This document shows positions 34,150 through 45,621 of a stretch of 64,000 nt of DNA, piece by piece (the stretch's first letter is position 1; every line of letters begins with the position of its first letter). Under the pieces are notes generated by a model. The model saw only the letters and a program-made list of their open reading frames with translations. It made no database searches and was not told the origin of the DNA. The DNA is from Paraescarpia echinospica. Lineage: Eukaryota > Annelida > Polychaeta > Sabellida > Siboglinidae. Position numbers and translations under genes: made by a program. The DNA is taken from the NCBI GenBank assembly GCA_020002185.1, contig JAHLWY010000246.1, positions 62,001 to 126,000 of the forward strand, given 5' to 3'.

Positions 34150-37100
34150 TAAGCTCGTCGTAATTTCGCAGCAGTTACGTCGAATTGCCGTGTTCACCGC
34201 CAATCGATGTATCACAAGTAGTTTCCTTTTACATACAGAGTGGCAGCAAATTGTGCATAATTTGTTCCAAACCTGCACTTTTAATGGTGACACACAAAAA
34301 ATAGCTGGAAATGAAGAATGCGCCTTCTTAGTTGAGTTTGTCACATTAACTAATTACGGAAACAGCACAGTTGGTTCAAACAACAAGAAGTGTCGCGGCG
34401 GTGGTGCGTTGGTTGCAGTGAGTAATGCATACAACTCCAAACGTAGGCTGGATCTGGAAACTGATCTGGAAATAGTATGGACTCAAACGCGCTTGACGGG
34501 ACAAAGCCTGTACCTAGGGTATGTTTACTTGCCGACCTGGTCGGATGTGCACACCTGGTCAGAGCTCGACAAATCGCTGGAACTGGTCACTAGAGCTATG
34601 AACCCTGACTGCGATTGAGTGTTACTCTTGGGCGATTTCAATCGTCCAGACATTCAATGGACACCGTCAAACAACACAACAGGCCTCATGCCCCATTCAT
34701 GGACCATTCCACAGTCCGAACTGTTTGTTGAAATGTTATCTGAATACGGCCTTGTGCAATGTAACGCTGACCACACGTGCAACGAGCACACTCTAGATAT
34801 TGTCTTTGTGCATGGTGCAGAGTGTAATGTTAAGAAAATAGACAAGGCGGTTAAATCCACACACGACGTCCTACATTGTGAACTGTTAAGTGCCAACCGA
34901 CCAAAGCAGGAACTCGCTAAACGTTTTGTTTATAACTATCGCAAAGCGGACTTTAGTCACCTAAGACACCTATTGTCTTGTATCCCGTGGTCATTTCTCA
35001 CGGACAGTACTGACATTGACGACAGTTTTGATATATTTTATGACATTTTGTATGCTGTCATAAACGAATGCGTTCCTCGTATCTGCATTCGTGGACGTAA
35101 ATACCCAGTATGGTATGATAACGATATGATCGCAACCTTGAACGAGAAAGACACCGCACACAGGGCATGGAAACGCTCACATTCGTTATCTGATTACCAA
35201 GTATTTTCTGAACTACGAACCACTTTTAAGAAACTTAAGAGAGAAAGTTATTGTGTCTACATATCGGAAATTGAAAAGTCCGTCAAACAAAACACCAAAC
35301 GTCTATTCAGTTTTGCCAAAAGCAAACAAGCTAATGTAAAACTTTCTAACTCAATGGTATATAAAGGCACTGAGGCAAACAGTCCAGCTGACATAGCAGA
35401 ACTATTTTCTTACCACTTCGAATCTGTCTTTACATTAGTAGATAACCTTGTTTATCCACGTATTCCCTCCTATCAATCCGACTCAATGACTAATATCAAT
35501 GTGTCTTATGATGATGTCAACGAAGTACTAAGAACCACCGACGTAAACAAAGCATGCGGTCCTGACAATATATCAGGTATAATCCTTAGGAAATGTGCTG
35601 CCGAATTAGCAGGTTCACTAACTACGCTTTTTGATATGTCCTTACACTGTGGAACTTTTCCAACTTGTTTTAAAAGAGAAAATGTTGTTCCTGTGTACAA
35701 GAAGGGAGATAAACGAAGTGTGTGCAACTACAGACATATCTCTCTCTTACCGCTATTCAGCAAAGTTTTTGAGAAAGTCGTATACGACTCATTGTATGAG
35801 CATGTGCGTAACACAATTTCGGGCAGCCAACACGGATTTGTGAGGTGTATAAGTACAGTATCTAATCTAGCTTGTTACTTGAACGCCATTTCTGAATCTA
35901 TTGACAACAAGAAACAGGTTGATTCTGTTTATTTGGATTTCAGTAAAGCCTTTGATTCAGTATGCCACCATTGCTAATTCACAAGCTTAGATCATGTGGC
36001 TATTCCGGGCAATGCATAGAGTGGTTGCTGTCTTACCTTGTCAACCGTAAACAACGCGTGGTCCTCGTAGGCAAAACATCTGACGGGAAGCCAGTGTTGT
36101 CTGGTGTGCCACAAGGTTCACAAATTGGACCACATCTGTTTATATTGTATGTTAACGATCTCACTAATCACTAATGTTGATTCATGTGAAATGTCATTGT
36201 ATGCTGCTGATTCCAAATTGGTTAAAGAAATTACGTCGGTGACCGATTGTCAGTTGGTGCAGAAAGATCTGGACAGTATATGTATTTGGTGTGGGACATG
36301 GCACCTTAAACTTAACGTTGAGAGATGCTGCATAATGTCATTCACTAACAAAAAAGAAACGTATATCCTATGACTACACGATTTTAAGCCAGTCTCTGCC
36401 CAAGGTCACCGCTGTCAAAGATCTCGGTATCACATTGACCGACAGTTTGACTTTTAAAGATCATATTAATCGTTGTGTTTGTAAAGATTTAAGATGAGTG
36501 GTTTTATTAAGCGCGTTTGCACAACATTTACCGATGTACAGGCTTTGCGATCCTTGTATATATCTCTAGTTAGAAGCCAGTTGGAGTATTGCAGTGTTAT
36601 CTGGAATCCCTGGCAACATACGTTTATTGACAAAATCGAGTTCAAAAGAAATTAATTAAATATCTATGTTACAAATCAAAAATACAGTACTCCTCTGACA
36701 GTTATCCTGAGCTTTGCCATCATTTTAGACTCCCTTCCCTTCAACATCGTAGGCAAGTTGCAGATCTTATGTTTTTACACAAGTGTGTGCACTCCCAACT
36801 AGACTCGTCGTATCTGGTAGGGCCTATCAAATGTCACTGTCCTTCACGATCTCTACGAAACTACATCCCTTTTAGAGTTTCTAAATAGCAGAATCAACAT
36901 TAGAAAACACTGTGTTTTGAATAGACGTATGACTACTACTTTCAACACAATGTATTTAAGTGATCCAACTTATGATATATATTAAGGAGCTGAACCATTT
37001 AGATCCTCAATTCAAAAACATTTATATGTATAACATATGTTTGCCTGGTATATTTGTTGTTGATATTGTGTGGCTTTTATGTCCTTATTGTTCTTATTGT

Positions 37101-37216
37101 TTTTATTATTCTATTATTGTTTTATTATTTATATATATTGTTTCAGTTATCAGTCCTGTTAATGGGTCCACTGGACCTGTTGGAATCTGAATAAATACAA
37201 TACAATACAATACAAA
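34150..37216 (+). mobile_element. 5'-truncated Jockey/CR1-group LINE
   Basis: A second, unrelated LINE family. It begins inside the endonuclease, runs through RT and a C-terminal domain to about 36,940, and ends with a 3' UTR and the tail AATAAATACAATACAATACA (37,190-37,215). The pentameric ACAAT tail is a useful family marker. No convincing target duplication was found. I cannot place it more precisely than the Jockey/CR1 assemblage. Confidence 0.75.
34190..36940 (+). pseudogene. LINE endonuclease-reverse transcriptase ORF
   Basis: Endonuclease blocks GGGALVAVS (34,398), YVYLP (34,523), LLGDFNRPDIQW (34,622) and STHDVL (34,859) are followed by RT blocks ACGPDNISG (35,551), SVYLDFSKAFDS (35,927), SGVPQGSQIGP (36,099) and YAADSKL (36,201). 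The C-terminal part has RSQLEYCSVIWNPWQ (36,571). Lesions include an in-frame TGA at 34,616, frameshifts near 35,965 and 36,175, and more stops after 36,370. The normally invariant first Asp of the YADD box is Ala here, which on its own would inactivate the enzyme. Confidence 0.85.
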
Positions 37217-37754
37217 ATGACTTTCCCAGCTTTCCAAAATGCACAATTTCACATAATTAATGTTCACATAAATTAATATATATGATTCATCCTAAGACTG
37301 AATACCCCTAAAAGTGTGTCATTCGTTGGAGCACTGACTCGTGCGTTGGTCATCAACAGAAAAAGAATTGACCCACAGGAACACAATTATTGGCTATTCG
37401 TAGGACTTATTTTGTTTTTTGCGTTAAGTAGAAACCTTTTATTTCCTGCAAACCATACTGATGATAATAATTATGCCTTAATTAGTCGAGCCACCTTTTA
37501 ACAGAAACAACGGCAATATTATAATTAACATACGCACACACACTCACGCGCCCGTATATATTAACGGTATTAATATTATATATATAATATTATTTATATC
37601 GCGCGCGAACATGCATACAGTAATGATAGCGCCACTGTACGGAATTTCTGTGAATCTCGACACAATATCGATTTTACGGTAACCGCGGAGCAACGGATAG
37701 TCATCGCCGTAGACGTCGAGTTTTACTTGAGTTTGTTTTGTGAGTTTTTGGCGT
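37217..37754. other. No gene; repeat X copy at 37,620-37,745
   Basis: AT-rich spacer with a small TA-rich palindrome at 37,555-37,600. Then an inverted copy of the sequence at 17,290-17,420 abuts the truncated 5' edge of P element B. Confidence 0.5.
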
Positions 37755-38274
37755 TACAGGTGCAATGCAGTAAATGTGTAAACATCAAAATACTTTCTTG
37801 GCATGATTATTACAAATATTCGCATGCATTTATTTAATTTCAGGCTAATTTTTAACAGGACCAATTTGAAACACCGTGTTGAAGGAAACCGCAAACGGAA
37901 GCCAACCGCAGTACAAACAAAAAATGAACAATCTTCAGTCATCAACCAGCACCAAAGAGGTATAAACTCCTCAGATATCATCATGTCGCTGCTGCCGCCC
38001 AATCTCCCTGTCTGTCTTCGTCAGATCATCCACATTGTGCAGGTCCTCAGACAACTCCGTCAAAGGTGGATGACGAAAGTGAAAGTTCGTGGTTGCTGAG
38101 AATACATTGTCAGTTGTACCGATAAGTCCTGTTCATGCTTGTCACAAAAAAGTAAGAAAAGTACATTGTTGAAAATTCCAATTCTCCATTATGATATGTT
38201 ATGAAACCGTAAGTTTAAGTAGCAATCCATGCAATGTGTATTTTTGCACCACTGAAACGTTTGCCATTCATGTT

Positions 38275-38325
38275 ACACACACGCACGCACGCACGCACGC
38301 ACGCACACACACACGCGCGCACGCA
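38275..38325. repeat. ACGC/AC microsatellite
   Basis: An ACGC run going into AC repeats inside a P-element B intron. Copy A has a GT run at the equivalent place (21.69 kb). Confidence 0.9.
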
Positions 38326-39555
38326 GCATCAATTTCTTCTGAGCTACCAAACAATTTCCATTATTCTTCGAGATAATTTACCATGTAATGTAGCACAACA
38401 ACAAAGACCACAGAATTTTGTTCCTACGGTGCATAGTCAAAAGCCATTTCTCAAACATTACTTGGAATACAGGCTACTGATTCATTCGCATGAAAGGTTA
38501 TGGGACATTTTAATGTGTTAACAATTCTTTGATGTGATGTAGAATTAAGTGTATTCAGATCATGTTTCAACAAGTACCTCTTTCAGAGATAAGCACTACT
38601 AGTGACAGTCCAAAACTCACTAGCAGCGAGACATGCCCTGATGACACATCGCCACCATCTAAAACAAGCCATCAGCTGAAAGAAGCACAAAGGAAACTGC
38701 GCGCCATGCAGATAAAGGTTGCAAAAAACATATGTAGCGTGTGAAACGCGAGAAAAGGGAACTGATTAAGAATCGGGCAAAGTGCATGGTTTCCTTACGT
38801 AAATTATTTACTGTTGACCAACTACGTGAACTAGGTACAAAAAGCATGCGTGGTAGCAAATGGAATGCTAATACTGTAAAGAAAGCCTTGCAGTTACGTT
38901 TTGCATGTGTGTCAACTGGATATGAACAGTTGTTAGAGCAACAGCTCCACCCGCCGTCATTGCGCACGATACGGAGAAAAATGCAGGGTTTCGTGTTTGA
39001 ACCCGGTGTTCTAGATGAGGTGTTTAGTTTATTACAGTTGAAAGTACAACAATGGAAATCGCAAGAATGCGAGTGTTGTTTGACCTTAGAAGAATTACTA
39101 GGTGACATTACCCTGCCAGACCATACCGGCTATGCTACTCATGGTCTCGTTTTATGCTAGGTGGTATAACAACTCGGTGGAAACAAATTGTTGGCTATTA
39201 TTATACTGTGAACTCTATCAATGGGGCTGCCCTTAAAGCTATGGCCATAGATACCATCAAGCATGCAACAGCTATAGGATTACATGTAGTTGCTGTGACC
39301 AGTGACATGGATTCTGCAAACAGAAGCATGTGGAAGAGTTTTGGTGTTATATGCGGTAAATATAGTCGCACAGTTAATAAGGTACAACATCCGTGTGATC
39401 CATCCAGGGAGTTGTACTGTATTGCTGATGTCCTGCATGTCATCAAAAACTTGAAAGTAGCCCTTGTTAGTGGTCAGACTATCACAACAACTTATGCAGC
39501 TCAGAGGTGAGCATTGCTCCAGCTGAGGCTTTAGTACAAAGCCAGGAAGATCAGC

Positions 39556-39795
39556 ACTTTGTACATGCCTGGTTCGATTCAACTAGAAAACGAATTCCTG
39601 CTGACACCGATTTACTAAATATATTAAGGGCGTGCTTCAGCTGCTGAGATTGCCTCAAAATTAACAAGTTTTGCTCTTAACCATTCCCGCTTTCATATAA
39701 TGAAAGTGTTCCACGCCCTTAATATATTTAGTAAATCGGTGTCAGCAGAAATTCTTTTTCTAGTAGAATCGAACCAGGCATGTACAAAGTCAGCT
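39556..39795. repeat. Local inverted duplication in P element B
   Basis: 39,556-39,634 is the inverted copy of 39,711-39,795, with about 75 bp between. Copy A lacks the upstream arm (20.2-20.35 kb reads straight through), so the arm is an insertion copied from the nearby downstream sequence. Confidence 0.85.
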
Positions 39796-40741
39796 GACCT
39801 TGTAACTGCCTGGTTCATCGAACTGGTCAATAAATGGTTCGAACTTATTTGAGGTCGACACCCTGCAATGGCTCTAAGCAATATTGATCCCTCGGAGCAT
39901 GCTAGTGCTATATCATTTCTCAAATTTGTCATCCAAGTTTTCACTGGAATACAAATTGGTAAGAAGTGGAAACCTTTTCAAACAGGTGTTTTTATATCAA
40001 CACAGTTTATCATAAACATTCAGAATTAGTTATTTGACAAGGGACACAAGTATCTGTTAACAGCTAGATTTACCCAGAATTGTCTAGGAAATTTGCTCAG
40101 CTGTGTACGCCTAAAAAACCTGTTCCATCTGCAAGTCGAATTCAAATATACATTGAAAATATTGACTGTTGCCCAATTCCTGAAAACATCTACTACCGGA
40201 AATTATGAGAATGGGGAAGGAGAGTTTGTGGCAGACTTTCTTATCAGCAGCAGGTCTCACCTAAGCTAGAAGAGCCAGACTTACAGTTACAGCCAATAAT
40301 CTTTTCTGAAGCGAAATCTGTGAAGGAACTTGGTAGTGCAGAAGAGAACAGCTTGTACTACCTAGTTGGATACTGTGTAACAAAGATTAAGAAGCTTGAC
40401 AAAGTTTGTGACAATTTCATCTCCAGTGTTACTAGTTCCTCTAAACTAACTTAGTTTAAAGAGGATCAGGATGGTGGCATTACCCATCCAACAAAGAAAG
40501 CATTTCAGGACTTATTGGCATGTGAAATGGTGTTTCGTCAACAGGATGAAAAACTTCTTTTGTCGCAAAGAAATGCAAAGGCATTCTTAGTGAATGTTTT
40601 TTTGATTAGCATCTACGGAAGTCCAACTCCCAATTTGTCATGCTATCAAACATAAGTTGATTGGGCGATATACTGTTGTTCGGCTGCATATATTTTCCAA
40701 GACGTTACGACTTGCAAGAAAGAATGCAAATTCAGTGTATA

Positions 40742-40747
40742 CATGTA
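40742..40747. repeat. Polinton target duplication, left
   Basis: CATGTA directly before the Polinton, repeated at 52,777-52,782. Copy A (complement of 19,220-19,235) shows the uninterrupted site with a single CATGTA. Confidence 0.95.
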
Positions 40748-41034
40748 AGTAGTAGTCAAGTGGTTGTGGCCCCCGTGCATGGAATCAACATCAAAGGAAC
40801 ATCAAAGGGATTGTGGAGCAGTCATTCCATTGGAGTCTCTACTTATAAAAAACGAATGAGTAATGGCCTGTCAAAGAAATGTACTTATAAAAAACCTTCT
40901 TATCGTAATTGCTGTATGACACGTTACTTGTAAAAAACGTTTGATTGATGCGTGCCGCGCCGCATGCCGCCAAGATGCCGCCAGTGGTTCTAAATACATT
41001 GGAGCTGCCCTCTAGCGGTTGCGCCTTCGTTACG
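40748..41034 (+). repeat. Polinton left terminal inverted repeat
   Basis: Matches the complement of 52,500-52,776 with a few substitutions, short indels and a 9-bp duplication (GCCGCCAAGAT). Weaker similarity may continue to about 41,075. Confidence 0.9.
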
Positions 41035-41139
41035 TTGTTAGAGCCGGAAGGTAGCGCCTCTAGTGGCTACGTTTTGAGTACCAGTGGCAGTCTGCCTTAT
41101 ATCTTAGCCGTATAACACCGATCGCCTTGACTGCGCATC

Positions 41140-41335
41140 GAGTGTCCAGGGCCGATTAATCGGCCTTAACTATACAGGGGTAACGGGAGTGCCCCGGGCC
41201 GATTATTCGGCCTTAACTGTCTGACGGAGTGCCCCGGGCCGATTATTCGACCTCAACTATACACGGAGTACTCCGGGCCGATTATTCGGCCTTAACTATA
41301 CACGGAGTGCCCCGGGCCGATTATTCGGCCTTAAG
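41140..41335. repeat. 40-50-bp tandem repeats with GGCCGATTATTCGGCC palindrome
   Basis: Five copies of a 40-50-bp unit, each containing the palindrome GGCCGATTATTCGGCC (or a one-base variant), then TTAACTATACACGGAG and TGCCCC. It lies just inside the Polinton left repeat. A repeated palindrome there might bind a protein, but that is inference. Confidence 0.85.
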
Positions 41336-41339
41336 TGCC

Positions 41340-42427
41340 AGTCTGCCTTATATTTTATTCGTATAACCACTACATAACCTTCCTAAGCACATAACCACTA
41401 TATATCCACTACGTAACATCCATAAGCGTATAACCACTACTTTAGTCGTATAACTTCGCCCTACGCGTATAACCGTCAGCTGTGTAATGTTTACATAACG
41501 CCGGGGCTGCGGGTCTGACGTAGCTGCTGCTGGCGAAATATGATCTTTTGTAAACAACGCTGGTGACGCTGCGCCTAGCTACTGGGAGGCGAGCGACAGT
41601 CCGCAGAGCTGGTGAAATATGATATCGGTGTGAGCCGCTTGTAATCAGCGGCAACGCGCCTAGCTTGCCGTGAGGCGTAACGGCTAGCCGGAGAATGCTG
41701 TTTTCTAGTAAGCTAGAGTGCACTACAGCATTTCATAAACAAGGCTGTTTTGTAATAAAGCGCCGACTAGTTGGAGCGCAGAACGGAGAGTGCTACTGTT
41801 TTGTAATAGGGCGCCGTGTAGTTGGAATAACATATGAACATAGGAGACGGTCAGTTATGTAAGTGTTTTTATTAGTCGTCCAACTACCGTTGTTGTTGTT
41901 GTTGTGAGGTGAGTTACCCCCAGTTGTCCGGTGACGGCGGATGGCCGTATATGATTGTGAACGATCTAGATGGCCTTCCAAAGCCATGTCGTGGCGGCTC
42001 GTTATCTGGTATGGGCGTACTCCATAGTTCGTTATCCGATGATGACCGTTACCACCAAAGCAGGGTGCGTTTTTTGGGGCGTGGCACGCCGATCACCGTG
42101 GCTGTGCGCGGTTCTAGTGGCGGTGGCGTCTTGACTGAGCGCCCGACGGTCGAGATGCTAGGCGCGTTCGAGCACTGGCCGCGACCTAGTGCAGGAGGGG
42201 TGGTGTCTCCACGAGCGAAACCGGGTTTAGCCGGAGGTGGCGCCTTGAGTTGAAGGATGGCGCTACGGCCAAATCCAAGCCGGGGTGGTGTATTTCGCGG
42301 CGGGGCTAGGGTCGGCGACAAACTGTAAAATGTATTTAGCAAAAGTAGTAGTTTTAAATATATATTATTGAGTGAATGTTAAAAAGTCCAAACTGTAAAT
42401 ATATAAAAAAAATGTATTTAGCAAAAG
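41340..42427. other. Polinton left arm, no gene recognised
   Basis: 41,360-41,470 repeats the word GTATAACCACTA and resembles 52,425-52,450. A 114-codon frame (41,909-42,253) is Gly/Arg-rich with no known motif and a long frame opposite, so I do not call it. 42,338-42,427 is a short tandem duplication of AT-rich sequence, the target of the mini-Polinton. Confidence 0.5.
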
Positions 42428-42433
42428 TAGTAG

Positions 42434-42880
42434 AGTAGTAATAGGCGTGGTGTACGAGTGTATGTTGGCGCGGCGCGGAGGAAGAGGCAAGTGCCCGGAT
42501 GTAGGTCAAGGCCAGTGGCGCCACCTAGCGGATAGGTCGTGAACTAAAAATAGCGGATTTTATCCGAACTAAAATGGTTTGACCATTAGTGCCACCTAGC
42601 GGGGTTTTTGTTAACTAACTATACAAGTGGTGCAACCAGATGGACAAGTTGTAAAATAAATGTTCGAGTACTGCCCAAATTCGTGCGTCTTGGTTTGACC
42701 ATTAGCGCCACCTCTCGGATTTTTTTGTGAACTAAATTAACCCTAGCGGATATGTCATGAACTACAAGTGGTGCCACCTGGCGGATAAGTTGTGAACTAA
42801 ATGTTCGAATACTGCCCAAATTCGTGCCTCTTGCACGCTTGCGTGCAATAGAGCCTCCTGACGGATAGATCATCAACTAC
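42434..42880 (+). repeat. Mini-Polinton left inverted repeat and TAGCGGATA repeats
   Basis: The inverted-repeat arm contains a loosely repeated 70-80-bp unit (GTGCCACCTAGCGGATA, then TGAACTAAA) that continues inward past the arm to about 42,880. Confidence 0.8.
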
Positions 42881-43013
42881 AAACATCATCCCTGGTGGAC
42901 AATGGTGTCTTTTCTTATGTCCCATAGGTTGTCGACCATTTGTTTAGGTGTAGGCCTCTCCTAGCCTATACATTTACAATTTTAACATAGCTCCAAACCT
43001 GACGAATCGATAG

Positions 43014-43425
43014 AGAACTAGCATCTTTGAACTCTCAAGACGACAATGTCGTGGTTGCAAGATAGACCATCCTAGTCAATGTCATCACGATTGTATGTTA
43101 CCCGATGACATTCTAATTTACATGGACATTGACGAGGCTGTGGAGGCCATTAATTCAACTGCAGTGATTAAAGACTGTTTGAGTGTTTTGTTAGACGCAG
43201 GTGTGAAGCTATCCGACGTGACAGTCGAATAGTTGTGTAATATCAATACTTGATTGCAAGAAGCCGTTTCGAAACAGTGGCGAAACTCTATGAAACACAT
43301 GGTTCTGGCAGTAATGGAGGATGAGGTTGATTAAAGACTGGTTGACTGTCTGGAACAATACCGCAACCAAGTATCCGAACCGACTTTGTTGGACTCACAA
43401 GGGTTCCTCGCCGTATGGCAGGTAA
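43014..43425 (+). pseudogene. Remnant of a small C-C-HPSQ-HDC protein gene
   Basis: The frame 43,014-43,230 encodes ELSRRQCRGCKIDHPSQ followed by a HxDC segment and an acidic stretch (DDILIYMDIDEAVE). It reads on in the same frame to about 43,425 through three stops. I recall a C-x2-C...HPSQ...H-x-C motif in small uncharacterised proteins of cnidarians, fish and other animals, some in Polinton-like settings; that recollection needs a search. Its spacing of two Cys, His and a further His-x-Cys suggests metal binding. It is the only protein-like segment in the mini-Polinton. Confidence 0.5.
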
Positions 43426-43964
43426 GACTGAAGTAGTGAGGTGCGGTGTTGACTTGTACACGATTAAACTTTGCAAGACTCGGTATCAATGTCTAATCTC
43501 TGGTTCTTGTAGTTATGGAGCGTGATATGTAAATACGTTTGTGTTGTTCACGAATAAACTGTGCAAACCTCATCTTGTGTCTTTTTCATAGTGTAATGCA
43601 AAGCATATGTGGGGAACCATACTAATAGCCTTACACTTCACAACTAAATAAACTATCCGTATTGTCAACAGCAACGATACCAAGGGCAGTGATCATAGGG
43701 ACAGGTATAGAGACATACATATACATAGATACATACATTCTGGACTTGTCTGTTTGCTGCGGGCGTGAGTGCGCGTACCCTGTATGACATCATTAAACTG
43801 CTACGCGCAGTAACAAGAGACGAGACTATGGACGAGATATACCACAAGACTACGAATGACACAGATATGACAGTCACTTATGTCTGTGTATTGTTCAGTA
43901 GAGATGACAGCCAGTTATGTATGTATAGTTCAGTGTGAGTGACGTCGTGATATAGGGAACTAGT

Positions 43965-44480
43965 ACGCTGCACGAATTGAACTCAGACCAACTAGTCATA
44001 CAAACGAAACACTATGCTTTGACCAACACGCTGCACGAATTGAACTCAGACCAACTAGTTGTGCAAACGAAACACTATGCTTTGACCAACAAGTGGTACG
44101 AATTGAACTCAGAACAACTAGTTGTACAAACGAAACACTATGCTTTGACCAACACGCCGCACGAATTGAACTCAGACCAACTAGTCGTTCAAACGAAACA
44201 CTATGCTTTGACCAACACGCTGCACGAATTGAACTCACACCAACTAGTTGTGCAAACGAAACACTATGCTTTGAACAACACGCGACACGAATTGAACTCA
44301 GACCAACTAGTTGTTCAAACGAAACACTATGCTTTGACCAACACGCTGCACGAATTGAACTGAGACCAACTAGTTGTACAAATGAAACACAAACTTAGCC
44401 GAACACGTGGTACGAATTGAACTCAGAACAACTAGTTGTACAAACGAAACACTATGCTTTGACCAAATATTCAAAAAGTG
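43965..44480 (+). repeat. 63-bp satellite, about eight copies
   Basis: The unit contains CACGAATTGAACTCAGA, CCAACTAGTTGT and CGAAACACTATGCTTTGACC, repeated at 61-65-bp spacing. As 63 is a multiple of three and the unit lacks stops in several frames, long frames run through it on both strands. I regard these as by-products. Confidence 0.95.
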
Positions 44481-44484
44481 GTCG

Positions 44485-44842
44485 CATACCTTTCAGGCAA
44501 TTCGACGTGTTACTGCGTCAAACCCCTCCACTTTCAGGCAATTCGACGTGTTATCGCGTCAAATCCCTCCACTTTCAGGAAATTCGACGTGTTATTGCGT
44601 CAAATCCCTTCTTTTTCATGAAAATAGACGTGTTATCGCGTCAAATCCCACCTCCTCCTCCTCTTTCAGGAAAATAGACGTGTTTTCACGTCAAACCCCT
44701 CCTTTTTCAAGAAAATAGACGTGTTATCGCGTCAAACCCCTCCTTTTTCAGGAAAATAGACGTGTTATCGCGTCAAACCCCTCCTTTTTCAGGAAAATAG
44801 ACGTGTTATCGCATCAAATCCCTCCTTTTTCAGGAAAATAGA
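44485..44842 (+). repeat. 41-42-bp satellite, about nine copies
   Basis: The unit has TTTTTCAGGAAAATAGACG, TGTTATCGCGTCAAA and CCCCTCC. It abuts the right inverted repeat of the mini-Polinton. Confidence 0.95.
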
Positions 44843-45071
44843 CCTATCCGCTAGGGGTAATTTAGTTCACACAAAAAATCCGATAGGTGGCGCTAATGGT
44901 CAAACAAAGACGCACGGATTTGGGCAGTACTCGAACATTTAGTTTACAACTTGTCCGTCAGATGGCACCACTTGCATAGTTAGTTCACGATCGGTGGCGC
45001 CACTAGCGTCATTTGACCTACATCTGGGCACTTGCCTCTTCCTCCGCGCCACGCCTATTACTACTTAGTAG

Positions 45072-45621
45072 TTTTAAATATATTATCGAGTGAATATTAA
45101 AAAAGTCGAGTTAGGGGCATGACGTACCTGGTGTATTCGTGATGCGCTTGTTGGTTTGGAGCGGCGCTAGAACGTTCGTCCGAATCCGTGGTCGGTGTTC
45201 AATGGAATGTTGTTTACGACGATCGCTGTTGGCGCGCCTATGAACGCATGACGAATGTCACGTAGACAACGTCACGTAAGCCGTTCCCGACCGTTTTGCG
45301 TAATGTTTCTAAATCGTTTAATGAAAGCGTAAATGTGTAAAAGTAAGCGTTTTATAAGATACCGTGGGACTAGATAATCGTGTGTTGTGTTGGCCTGTTA
45401 GAAAATTTCGCTCTGAAGAAGCGACGCGCGGTGAGTGAACTGACATGACCGATCATTTATTTTTATTTTCAATAACCTTGGCAGACTCGGCTGTTTTGTG
45501 GTATCCGTGGTCATGCGCCGTTCATTAAGGCTTTTATAAATAGGTAGGATGAAAATACTTCTGTATTCACTCGTTTTCGCTGTATTAACGTTGTCTTGTT
45601 CTTCGTTGTCAGATCAACACG
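45072..45621. other. Polinton region upstream of the plus-strand genes
   Basis: No gene. It likely holds the promoter for the plus-strand genes beginning at 45,622; a TATAAATA at 45,534-45,541 would fit but is not proof. Confidence 0.4.

Larger units (their letters stand above)
42434..45065. mobile_element. Mini-Polinton, 2,632 bp, nested in the Polinton
   Basis: Both ends are inverted copies starting AGTAGTAATAGGCGTGG, with homology over about 320 bp on the left (42,434-42,751) and 223 bp on the right (44,843-45,065). The flanking 6-mers are TAGTAG at 42,428-42,433 and TAGTAG at 45,066-45,071. The sequence after the right duplication (TTTTAAATAT...) matches the unoccupied unit at 42,346-42,388, confirming the target. 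The 6-bp duplication and AGTAGT ends are those of a Polinton, but there is no integrase or other intact gene. The core has a decayed cysteine-motif gene and two satellites. Confidence 0.85.

Noticed and set aside
41140..41335. CRISPR-like array
   Set aside because: Units of 40-50 bp with repeated spacers in an animal transposon; no unique spacers and no cas genes.
41909..42253. Gly/Arg-rich 114-codon frame in the Polinton left arm
   Set aside because: An equally long frame lies opposite, there are no motifs, and composition follows the high local GC.
43977..44398. Repetitive protein of 21-residue units in the 63-bp satellite
   Set aside because: Several frames on both strands are equally open, as expected from a stop-poor unit with length divisible by three; no start context or tail.
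43965..44842. CRISPR-like array
   Set aside because: Plain tandem repeats without distinct spacers.
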